From Stenotrophomonas acidaminiphila (GTDB lineage: Bacteria; Pseudomonadota; Gammaproteobacteria; Xanthomonadales; Xanthomonadaceae): 64,000 nucleotides of DNA. The stretch is taken from contig CP019797.1 of the NCBI GenBank assembly GCA_002951995.1, forward strand, positions 3,394,501 through 3,458,500. The letters run 5' to 3'. This document shows positions 47,287-56,776 of this stretch, one piece after another (position 1 is the stretch's first letter; each line of letters opens with the position of its first letter). A model generated the notes under the pieces. The model was not told where the DNA came from. It saw only the letters and a program-made list of their open reading frames with translations, and did not search any database. The translations under genes were made by a program, and so were the position numbers.

Positions 47287-49650
47287 ATGTCCAGATTCCT
47301 GCCCCTGTCCCTGTTGCTGCTGGCCGCCGCCGGCGGTGTCCACGCCGCGCCCACGCCGATCACCATCGAGCAGGCGATGGCCGACCCGGACTGGATCGGG
47401 CCGCCGGTGGAATCGGCCTGGTGGTCGTGGAACGGCCAGCAGGTCGAGTACACGCTCAAGCGCAAGGGCAGCCCGGTACGCGACACCTTCCGCCAGGCGG
47501 TCGACGGCGGCGCGGCGCAGCAGGTTGCCGACGACCAGCGCGGCACGCTGGACGCGGCCACCCGCGTGTATGACCGCCAGCGCCAGCGCATGGCCTTCGT
47601 GCGCAACGGCGACGTGTTCGTGCGCGACCTGCGCAGCGGCGCGCTGACCCAGCTCACGCGTGGCAACGAGCGCGCCGCGGGCGTGGATTTCGCCACCGAC
47701 GGCGGCGTGATCTGGAGCGTCGGCAACACCTGGTACCACTGGAACGCGGGCAGCGGCGCCATCGCCGTGGTCGCCCAGCTCAAGGCCGAGAAGAACCCCG
47801 CCGATGCGCCCAAGGCCGACGTGCTGCGCGACCAGCAGATGCGCACGCTGGAGACCCTGCGCCGCGACCGCGCCCAGCGCGAAGCGCTGCGCGAGCAGGG
47901 CGAGCGCTGGCGCCAGGCCGATCCGACCCGCGCCCCGGGCCCGCTTTACCTGGGCGCGGACGTGGAGATCGTGGACAGCGCGCTGTCGCCCGATGCCACC
48001 CACCTGATCGTGGTGACCAAGCCGAAGAACTTCGAGGACGGCCGCGGCGGCAAGATGCCGCTGTACGTCACCGAATCCGGCTACGAGGAGACCGAGGACA
48101 CCCGCACCCGGGTCGGCCGCAACGGCTTCGCCCCGCACGCGCTGTGGCTGGCCGACGCCCGCACCGGCCAGGTACGGCCGCTGGCGCTGGACGCGCTGCC
48201 CGGCATCGGCAGCGACCCGCTGGCCGCGCTGCGCAAGGCCGCCGGCAAGGAGCCGCTCAAGGGCAACCGCAGCGTGCAGGTGATGGGCGACTTCATGGGC
48301 GGCGGCATCCGCTGGAGCGCCGACGGCAGGCAGGCGGCGGTGATGCTGCGCGCCAACGACAACAAGGACCGCTGGATCGTCAGCATCGGCGACGACGGCC
48401 GCCTGCAGAACCGCCACCGGCTCACCGACCCGGGCTGGATCAACTGGGGCTTCAACGATTTCGGCTGGATGGCCGACGGCCGCACGCTGTGGCTGCTGTC
48501 CGAGGAGTCGGGCTTCTCGCACCTGTATACCCAGGCCGGCAGCGACAGGCCGCGCGCGCTCACCAGCGGCAAATGGGAGACCTCGGCGCCGGTGCCCTCG
48601 GCCGACGGCAAGGGCTTCTACGTGCTGTGCAACCCGCAGGCACCGCACGACTACGAGGTGTGCGGCGTCGACGTCGCCAGCGGCCAGGTGCGCGAACTGA
48701 CCGACCTCAACGGCGTGGAGGATTTCTCGCTCTCGCCCGACGGCCAGCAGCTGCTGGTGCGCTACTCCGGCGCCTACCTGCCGCCGCAGCTGGCGGTGGT
48801 GCCGGCCGCGGGCGGCAGCGCGCGCGTGCTCACCGACACCCGCAGCGCCGAGTTCAAGGCGCGGCAGTGGATCCAGCCGCAGCTGGTGGCGGTGCCGTCG
48901 AAGCACGGCGCCGGCGTGGTCTGGGCCAAGTACTACGGCCCCGCGCAGAAGGAGCCGGGCAGGAAGTACCCGGTGGTGATGTTCGTGCACGGCGCCGGCT
49001 ACCTGCAGAACGTGCACCAGCGCTACCCCGCCTACTTCCGCGAGCAGATGTTCCACAACCTGCTGGTGCAGAAGGGCTACATCGTGCTGGACATGGACTA
49101 CCGCGGCAGCGAGGGCTACGGCCGCGACTGGCGCACCGCGATCTACCGCAACATGGGCCACCCCGAGCTGGAGGACTACCTGGACGGCCTGGACTGGCTG
49201 GTGGAGACCCAGCAGGGCGACCGCGACCGCGCCGGCATCTACGGCGGCTCCTATGGCGGCTTCATGACCTTCATGGCGCTGTACCGCGCGCCGGGCACGT
49301 TCAAGGCCGGCGCCGCGCTGCGCCCGGTCGGCGACTGGCACCAGTACAACCACGGCTACACCAGCAACATCCTCAACACCCCGGACATCGATCCGGAGGC
49401 CTACCGCGTGTCCTCGCCGATCGAGTACGCCGAAGGCCTGCAGGACCACCTGCTGATCGCCCACGGCATGATGGACGACAACGTGTTCTTCCAGGACTCG
49501 GTCAACATGACCCAGCGCCTGATCGAGCTGCACAAGGACAACTGGTCGATCGCGCCGTACCCGCTGGAACGCCACGGCTACACCCGCGCCGATTCCTGGC
49601 TGGACCAGTACAAGCGCATCCTCAAGCTGTTCGAGGAAACGCTGAAGTGA
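47287..49650 (+). CDS. Secreted S9 family prolyl oligopeptidase (dipeptidyl peptidase IV-like)
   Basis: The product is 787 residues. A signal peptide (MSRFLPLSLLLLAAAGGVHAA) is followed by a beta-propeller (about 30-540) and an alpha/beta hydrolase domain. The triad is Ser655 in YGGSYGGFMTF, Asp730/731 in GMMDDNVF and His763 in ERHGY. It should cut dipeptides or oligopeptides, probably after Pro or Ala, in the periplasm or outside. A 10-base-pair hairpin follows its stop. The gene looks monocistronic. Confidence 0.9.
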   Translation: MSRFLPLSLLLLAAAGGVHAAPTPITIEQAMADPDWIGPPVESAWWSWNGQQVEYTLKRKGSPVRDTFRQAVDGGAAQQVADDQRGTLDAATRVYDRQRQRMAFVRNGDVFVRDLRSGALTQLTRGNERAAGVDFATDGGVIWSVGNTWYHWNAGSGAIAVVAQLKAEKNPADAPKADVLRDQQMRTLETLRRDRAQREALREQGERWRQADPTRAPGPLYLGADVEIVDSALSPDATHLIVVTKPKNFEDGRGGKMPLYVTESGYEETEDTRTRVGRNGFAPHALWLADARTGQVRPLALDALPGIGSDPLAALRKAAGKEPLKGNRSVQVMGDFMGGGIRWSADGRQAAVMLRANDNKDRWIVSIGDDGRLQNRHRLTDPGWINWGFNDFGWMADGRTLWLLSEESGFSHLYTQAGSDRPRALTSGKWETSAPVPSADGKGFYVLCNPQAPHDYEVCGVDVASGQVRELTDLNGVEDFSLSPDGQQLLVRYSGAYLPPQLAVVPAAGGSARVLTDTRSAEFKARQWIQPQLVAVPSKHGAGVVWAKYYGPAQKEPGRKYPVVMFVHGAGYLQNVHQRYPAYFREQMFHNLLVQKGYIVLDMDYRGSEGYGRDWRTAIYRNMGHPELEDYLDGLDWLVETQQGDRDRAGIYGGSYGGFMTFMALYRAPGTFKAGAALRPVGDWHQYNHGYTSNILNTPDIDPEAYRVSSPIEYAEGLQDHLLIAHGMMDDNVFFQDSVNMTQRLIELHKDNWSIAPYPLERHGYTRADSWLDQYKRILKLFEETLK

Positions 49651-49658
49651 GCACCCGG

Positions 49659-49683
49659 CAGGGGCGGCCCGGCGCCGCCCCTG
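49659..49683 (+). terminator. Terminator-like hairpin after the S9 peptidase
   Basis: CAGGGGCGGC (49659-49668), loop CCGGC and GCCGCCCCTG (49674-49683) form a perfect 10-base stem nine bases after the stop codon. No T tract follows, so it may instead act as a transcript 3'-end stabiliser. Confidence 0.4.
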
Positions 49684-49801
49684 CGCGGTGCGCCGCCTTT
49701 CCGGTGGCACCGGCGCGCCGCCGCCTCGTGGCCTGGGCCACGGCGTCCACGACACCGGGTACCGCCGCGGGCAGGCCACGCCGCGCGGCGGATTCCAGCC
49801 G

Positions 49802-50220
49802 ATGACCTCCCCCATCCGCATCGTCACCGCGGTGATCCTGGACCCGCCGGCCGCGTGCTGGTGGTGCGCAAGCGGGGTTCGCGCGCCTTCATCCAGCCCG
49901 GCGGCAAGCGCGAGGCCGGCGAACAGGCGCTGCACACGCTGGCGCGCGAACTGCGCGAGGAACTGGGCGTGGCGCTGCGCGCCGGCGGCGCGCACGCGCT
50001 GGGCACCTTCGAGGACGACGCGGTCAACGAACCCGGGCGGCGCGTGCAGGGCGAATCGTTCCTGGTGCAGGTGGACGGCACGCCGCGCGCGCGCGCCGAG
50101 ATCGCCGAGCTGGCCTGGATTCCGCTGCACCCGCCGCATGGCGTGGTGCTGGCGCCGTTGAGCGAACGCCATGTACTGCCGGCGGCGCGGCGCTGGCTGG
50201 GGGCTGGGCAAGCCGGCTGA
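49802..50220 (+). pseudogene. Nudix hydrolase, frameshifted as read
   Basis: MTSPIRIVTAVILDP reads from 49802; the frame is lost at the CCC run 49843-49845. One extra base restores DPAGRVLVVRKRGSRAFIQPGGKREAGE. The remainder carries a complete Nudix box (G-x5-E-x7-REUxEExGU in GKREAGEQALHTLARELREELGV). The repaired protein would be about 139 residues, normal for an ADP-ribose/NTP-sanitising Nudix enzyme. Everything downstream is intact to a normal stop, so the indel may be a sequencing error. Confidence 0.78.
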
Positions 50221-50263
50221 AGCCGGCGATAGTGCCCGCCACCGCAACCGACAGCGCCTCCGC

Positions 50264-51785
<1,522 letters not shown>

Positions 51786-51835
51786 CGGCCGCGGCCCCGC
51801 GCCGGCACCAGCCGGCGCACGCGGCCATGGCCGGG

Positions 51836-52315
51836 TCAGTCGCGGCGGCGCGGCACGATGGTGATGTGGCCATTGGTTTCCAGCAGCGCCAGTTCGACCT
51901 CATCGACGCCACGGCATCCCTGCTGGCGCATCGCCGCGTCGAAGTCGGCATGGGTGATCAGTTCGCGGCGCAGCACCGAATCCAGCAGGCGGCCGTCGCG
52001 CGCGATCAGTACCGGTTCGCCTTCCACCAGCCGCTCCACCCGGCGGCTGCGGGTGGTGAGCCAGCCCACCGCGTAGTTGATGGTGATCAGCGTCGCGGCC
52101 AGCAACAGGCCACCGGCAAGCGAGGTGTCCTGGCCGAGCAGCGCGTTCTGCACGGCGTTGCCCAGCAGCACGATCAACAGCACGTCGAACGGCGTGATCT
52201 GCCCCAGCGCGCGCTTGCCGGTCAGCCGCACCATTCCCAGCACCACGACGTAGACCACCACCGCGCGCAGGATGAACTCCCACCACGGCATCGCCAGCGC
52301 GAACATGTCCGACAT
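51836..52315 (-). CDS. DUF421 (YetF-like) membrane protein
   Basis: The product is 159 residues from MSDMFALAMPWWEFILRAVVVY. Three N-terminal helices (VVVYVVVLGMVRLTG, TPFDVLLIVLLGNAVQNAL, GGLLLAATLITINYAVGWL) and a C-terminal YetF domain (GEPVLIARDGRLLDSVLRRELITHADFDAAMRQQG) fit the family. The RLTGKRALGQITPFD motif is diagnostic. Function unknown. It is convergent with hemF, and its promoter must lie close to the 3' end of the sX13-like RNA. Confidence 0.88.
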   Translation of the reverse strand: MSDMFALAMPWWEFILRAVVVYVVVLGMVRLTGKRALGQITPFDVLLIVLLGNAVQNALLGQDTSLAGGLLLAATLITINYAVGWLTTRSRRVERLVEGEPVLIARDGRLLDSVLRRELITHADFDAAMRQQGCRGVDEVELALLETNGHITIVPRRRD

Positions 52316-52408
52316 CGGCCCATCCCCCTTTTCTGTCTGTGCGGCCATGATGCCCAGACCACCGCACCGGTGCACGCTGGACATGGCTGCGCGGGGCGCG
52401 GCCGGCAC

Positions 52409-52532
52409 AAAAAAAAGCCCCGCCGACCAGGGGGGGTCGACGGGGCTCGAGGAGCGGCGATTTGGGGAGGAATCCCCGCTCCGAGATCTGCTCCAGGGGA
52501 TGGGAGAGATCCGCGACAGGCGTTGCACCTGT
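52409..52532 (-). ncRNA. sX13: sX13-like small RNA downstream of polA
   Basis: On the minus strand an about 120-base unit ends in a terminator: CCCCGTCGACC, loop with a run of C, GGTCGGCGGGG, then eight T (52416-52409). Upstream are stem-loops GACAGG...CCTGTC (52533-52515), GATCT...AGATC with CATCCCC in the loop, and GGAGCGG...CCGCTCC with TCCTCCCC in the loop. Successive hairpins with C-rich loops, the length and a site beside polA fit sX13, the Hfq-independent virulence regulator described in Xanthomonas. A CATATAG -10-like box lies at 52545-52539. Family call is from memory of its structure, not a search. Confidence 0.65.
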
Positions 52533-52858
52533 CACGGGCTATATGACCATCGCGCACATTGATGGTTCGTGAAGAGCGGCTATTTATTTCCTGACGATTA
52601 AGGAGGGATTCATCCGCAAAACAAGGTGTGCGCCATTACCCATTACGTGCGTGACGCAACGTTCCAGAAGTGGCATTTCGCACGTCGATCCATCGACAAT
52701 CCGTGCTGCATTCCGCAATTGCAGCGGCAGGCATCACCAAATCCACTGGATGCCATTGGCAACACGAATACAGGTGAAGCCGCGACGCCAGCGCGGCGTG
52801 TGGCCAGCGCCCGGCAGCGGCGGCGCGACAGGCGTGAGCCGTGGCGCCGCCCGCACGC
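52533..52858. other. Intergenic region between the sRNA and polA
   Basis: About 326 bases. The part next to the sRNA (52545-52630) is unusually AT-rich for this genome and presumably holds the sRNA promoter and upstream element. The rest is the polA 3' flank with no terminator hairpin that I can see and no coding frame with family resemblance. Confidence 0.4.
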
Positions 52859-55627
52859 CTAGTGGGCCTGGTCCCAGTTGTCGCCCACACCGGTATCGAC
52901 CACCAGCGGCACCCGCAGCTGCGCCGCGGCGGCCATGCGCGATTCCACCTCCGCGCGCAGCGTGTCGATGAAGTCCGCATCGGCCTCGAACACCAGTTCG
53001 TCGTGCACCTGCAGGATCATCTGCGCGCGTTCGCGGTGCGCGGCGAGCCAGCCATCCACGCTGACCATCGCGCGCTTGATGATGTCCGCGGCGGTACCCT
53101 GCATCGGCGCATTGATCGCCGCGCGCTCGGCGCCGGCGCGCAGGCCCTGGTTGCGCGCGTGGATGTCGTTCAGGTACAGGCGGCGGCCGAACAGGGTCTC
53201 CACGTAGCCCTGCTCGCGCGCCTGCACGCGCATGCGCTCCATGAAATCACGCACCGCCGGGTAACGGCTGAAGTACAGCGCCACGTAATCCTGTGCCTGG
53301 CCGCGGTCGATGCCCAGGTTCTTGGCCAGGCCGAACGCGCTCATGCCGTACATCAGCCCGAAGTTGATCGCCTTGGCGGCGCGGCGCTCGTTCGCGGTGA
53401 CATCCTCCAGCGCGCGCCCGAATACTTCGGCGGCGGTGGCGCGGTGCACGTCCACGCCCTGCTCGAAGGCGCGGATCAGGCCCGGGTCTTCGGACAGGTG
53501 GGCCATGATGCGCAGCTCGATCTGCGAGTAGTCGCAGGCCATCAGCCGGCGCCCCGGCGGCGCGACGAACGCCCTGCGGATGCGGCGGCCGTCGTCGGTG
53601 CGGATCGGGATGTTCTGCAGGTTGGGATCGGACGAGGACAACCGCCCGGTGGCCGCGCCGGACTGGTGGTAGCTGGTGTGCACGCGGCCGGTGTCGGGGT
53701 TGACCATCTCCGGCAGCTTGTCGGTGTAGGTGCTGCGCAGCTTGGCCAGGCCGCGGTACTCCAGGATCACCCGCGGCAGCTCGTGCTGCTCGGCGATGGC
53801 TTCCAGCGCCTCCTCGTTGGTGCTGGGCTGGCCCTTGGGCGTCTTCACCAGCGCCGGCAGGCCCAGCTCGTCGAACAGCACCGCCTGCAGCTGCTTGGGC
53901 GAATCGAGGTTGAAGCTGCGCCCGGCCAGTTCGGTGGCCTTCTGCTGCGCGGCCAGCATGCGCGCCGACAGGTCCGCGCTCTGCCGCCGCAGCTCGGCGG
54001 CATCGATGCACACGCCGTTGGCCTCGATGCGCGCCAGCACCGGCACCAGCGGCATCTCGATCTCGCGGTAGACCTTTTCCAGCGCCGGCTCGGCGGCCAG
54101 CTGCGGCGCCAGCACGCGGTGCAGGCGCAGGGTGATGTCGGCATCCTCGGCGGCGTACTGGCCAGCCTCTTCGATGCCGACCTGCGAGAACGGGATCTGC
54201 CTGGCGCCCTTGCCGGCCACGTCCTCGAACTTGGTGGTGGTGTAGCCCAGGTAGCGATGCGCCAGCGAATCCATGTCGTGGCGGGTGGCGGTGGAGTTGA
54301 GCACGAAGCTCTCCAGCATGGTGTCGTCGGCGTAGCCGCGCACCTCCACGCCGTGGCGGCGCAGCACGTGGATGTCGTACTTGCCGTGCTGGCCGAGCTT
54401 GCGCCTGGCCGGGTCCTCGAGCAGCGGCCGCAGTGCGTCGAGCACGCGCGCCAGCGGCAGCTGCGCCGGCGCGCCCGGGTAGTCGTGGCCGACCGGGATG
54501 TAGGCGCCCGTGCCCGGCTCGACCGCCAGGCTCACGCCGACCAGCCGCGCGCGCATGGCATCCAGCGCATCGGTTTCGGTATCGAAGGCGAATTCGGCGG
54601 CGGCCTGCAGGCGTTCGACCCAGGCCCGCAGCTGTTCGTCGGTGAACACGGTTTCGTACTCGCCCTTGCCGGCCAGCGCCGGGTCCGCGGCGACGGCGGG
54701 CGCCGCCTCGGCGGACCGGGCGAAGCCGGCGGCGGTACCGCGCAGGCTGACCCTGGCCTCGTCGGCGGCGGCCGGCGCGGCGACGCCGCCCAGCTCGCGC
54801 AGCGCCTGGGTGAAGCCGTAGCGGCCATACAGCTCGCGCAGGCTGTCCACGTGCTGCTCGCGCAGGCGCAGGTCGCGCGGGCCCTGTTCCAGCGCCACGT
54901 CGGTACGGATGGTGACCAGCTCGCGGTTGAGCGGCAGCCGCGGCAGCGCGGCGCGCAGGTTCTCGCCGATCTTGCCCTTCATGGTGGCCGCGGCGGCCAT
55001 CACGCCGTCCAGGTCGTTGTACTCGGCCAGCCATTTGGCGGCGGTCTTGGGCCCGCACTTGTCCACGCCGGGCACGTTGTCCACGGCATCGCCCATCAGC
55101 GCCAGGTAATCGACGATCTGGTCGGCGCGCACGCCGAACTTGTCCATCACCGCGGCATCGGAATCGGTACGGCTGCCGGTCATGGTGTTGACCAGGATCA
55201 CCCCCGGGCGCACCAGCTGGGCGAAGTCCTTGTCGCCGGTGGAGATGGTCACCTCCAGCCCGTCGGCGGCACCGGCCAGGGCCAGGGTGCCGATCACGTC
55301 GTCGGCCTCCACCCCGGGCACGCGCAGGATGTCGATGCCCAGCGCGTGCACGATGTCGCACATCGGCTGCACCTGCGCGCGCAGGTCGTCGGGCATCGGC
55401 GGGCGGTTGGCCTTGTACTCGGCGTACAGGTCGTCGCGGAAGGTCTTGCCGGGGGCGTCGACCACGAAGGCCACGTAGTCGGGCTTTTCCTTCAGCGTGG
55501 CCCGCAGCATGTTGACCACGCCGAACAGCGCGCCGGTGGGTTCGCCGGCGGCATTGGACAGCGGCGGCAACGCGTGGAACGCGCGGTACAGGTAACTGGA
55601 CCCGTCGATCAGGACTAATCTGCTCAT
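52859..55627 (-). CDS. polA: DNA polymerase I
   Basis: The 922-residue enzyme starts MSRLVLIDGSSYLYRAFHALPPL. It has all three domains: 5'-3' exonuclease (1-290, VVDAPGKTFRDDLYAEYKANR), 3'-5' exonuclease with the DxE motif in FAFDTETDALDAM, and the polymerase with motif A ACDYSQIELRIMAHLSE, motif B RRAAKAINFGLMYG and motif C QVHDELVFE. It processes Okazaki fragments and fills repair gaps. Length is normal and proofreading residues look intact. DUF2782 diverges from it, as in pseudomonads. Confidence 0.96.
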   Translation of the reverse strand: MSRLVLIDGSSYLYRAFHALPPLSNAAGEPTGALFGVVNMLRATLKEKPDYVAFVVDAPGKTFRDDLYAEYKANRPPMPDDLRAQVQPMCDIVHALGIDILRVPGVEADDVIGTLALAGAADGLEVTISTGDKDFAQLVRPGVILVNTMTGSRTDSDAAVMDKFGVRADQIVDYLALMGDAVDNVPGVDKCGPKTAAKWLAEYNDLDGVMAAAATMKGKIGENLRAALPRLPLNRELVTIRTDVALEQGPRDLRLREQHVDSLRELYGRYGFTQALRELGGVAAPAAADEARVSLRGTAAGFARSAEAAPAVAADPALAGKGEYETVFTDEQLRAWVERLQAAAEFAFDTETDALDAMRARLVGVSLAVEPGTGAYIPVGHDYPGAPAQLPLARVLDALRPLLEDPARRKLGQHGKYDIHVLRRHGVEVRGYADDTMLESFVLNSTATRHDMDSLAHRYLGYTTTKFEDVAGKGARQIPFSQVGIEEAGQYAAEDADITLRLHRVLAPQLAAEPALEKVYREIEMPLVPVLARIEANGVCIDAAELRRQSADLSARMLAAQQKATELAGRSFNLDSPKQLQAVLFDELGLPALVKTPKGQPSTNEEALEAIAEQHELPRVILEYRGLAKLRSTYTDKLPEMVNPDTGRVHTSYHQSGAATGRLSSSDPNLQNIPIRTDDGRRIRRAFVAPPGRRLMACDYSQIELRIMAHLSEDPGLIRAFEQGVDVHRATAAEVFGRALEDVTANERRAAKAINFGLMYGMSAFGLAKNLGIDRGQAQDYVALYFSRYPAVRDFMERMRVQAREQGYVETLFGRRLYLNDIHARNQGLRAGAERAAINAPMQGTAADIIKRAMVSVDGWLAAHRERAQMILQVHDELVFEADADFIDTLRAEVESRMAAAAQLRVPLVVDTGVGDNWDQAH

Positions 55628-55718
55628 CCGGCGATTCTACGCGGCCGGCCCACGACGACGCGCGCGCCCGCCGCAGGCAGGCATAATCACCCGGACACCG
55701 ATGCGAGGAGCCGCCGTC

Positions 55719-56006
55719 ATGAAACACCTGCTGCTGATCCCCCTGCTCGCCCTGGCCGGTTGCGCCAGCATGGGTCGGGACGCCGATGCGCCGCCGGTGG
55801 ACGTGACCGGCGCCGATGTCTCCCGCCGCAGCCTCGACAACGGCGACACCATCGAGGAGTACCGCGTCGGCAGCCAGCTGCGCATGGTCAAGGTCACCCC
55901 GGCGCGGGGTGCGCCGTTCTACCTCTACGACCGCAATGGCGACGGCCGCATGGACAACGACAAGGACGGCGTATCGCCGGTCTACTGGAAGCTGTACAGC
56001 TGGTGA
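55719..56006 (+). CDS. DUF2782 small lipoprotein
   Basis: This 95-residue protein from MKHLLLIPLLALAGCASMG has a lipobox LAGC and the DUF2782 core VSRRSLDNGDTIEEYRVGSQLRMVKVTP, PFYLYDRNGDGRMD. GAGGAG lies eight bases before the ATG at 55719; an earlier ATG at 55701 is itself just upstream of that site. DUF2782 genes next to polA are common in gammaproteobacteria. Function unknown. Confidence 0.87.
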   Translation: MKHLLLIPLLALAGCASMGRDADAPPVDVTGADVSRRSLDNGDTIEEYRVGSQLRMVKVTPARGAPFYLYDRNGDGRMDNDKDGVSPVYWKLYSW

Positions 56007-56101
56007 TGCCGGGGCGGCTGCCGCGACGGCGGCCAGCCAGCCGCGCCACGGCCTGGGCGCCGCCCGGCGGCGACCCCGCGGTCATCACCCCGGCCATCAA
56101 A

Positions 56102-56140
56102 GAAAAGCCCCCTTCGGCAACGATGGCGATGAAGGGGGTA
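56102..56140 (-). terminator. Terminator downstream of uspA
   Basis: GCCCCCTTC (56107-56115) and GAAGGGGG (56131-56138) form a stem. On the minus strand it is followed by TTTTCTTT, as expected for a Rho-independent terminator of the uspA transcript. The loop is about 15 bases. It may work in both directions for the convergent DUF2782 gene. Confidence 0.6.
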
Positions 56141-56225
56141 CGCTGAAAAAGGGAAAGCGACGGCCGCAGGCCGCCACCGGGACGCCGCGGGGGACGTCCC
56201 GGGCCGGGCAGGCGCAGGGCCTGCC

Positions 56226-56674
56226 TCAGCGGATCACCAGCACCGGCACCCTGCTGCGCGCCAGCACTTCGGCGGTCTGGCTGCCGAGCAGCACCCGGGT
56301 CATGCCGCGGCGGCCATGCGAGGTCATCACCAGCAGGTCGCTGCCGCAGGCATCGGCGGTCTCGATGATGCCGTCGGCGGCATAGCGGTCGAGTACGTGG
56401 TGGCCGGTCACCTCGGCCACGCCGGCGGCGCGCGCGGCGTCCAGCGACGGCTGCAGGATCTTCTGCGCCGCGGCCTCGCGGTCCTGCTTGTACTCGGGCT
56501 GGCTTCGTAGCCGGCGCTCCAGCCCATGGCGTCGTACATGCCCACCGCCCACGGCTCGGACACGGTGACGATGTCGACCTTGGCGCCGAGCTGCGCCGCC
56601 AGTTCCAGGCCCTTCTGCAGGCCCTTCATGGCCAGCTCGGAACCATCGGTCGCGATCAGGATGCGCTTGTACAT
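56226..56674 (-). pseudogene. Universal stress protein UspA family, frameshifted as read
   Basis: Starts MYKRILIATDGSELAMKGLQKGLEL and breaks after GWSAGYEAS at the GGG run 56496-56498. One extra base gives ASPEYKQDREAAAQKIL. The second half carries the ATP-binding motif VMTSHGRRGMTRVLLGSQTAEVLARSRVPVLVIR (G-2x-G-9x-G-S/T). The repaired protein is about 149 residues, normal for the family. UspA proteins bind ATP and act in stress survival. A sequencing error is likely given the same type of indel elsewhere. Confidence 0.82.
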
Positions 56675-56776
56675 GGCGGTGTTCCTCGGCAAGGGTGGCA
56701 GGCGAGCATTACACACCCGATGCCACCGGCGTGCATTGAGCCTGATCAAACCGCCCCGCCCGGGCCGGGCCGCGGC

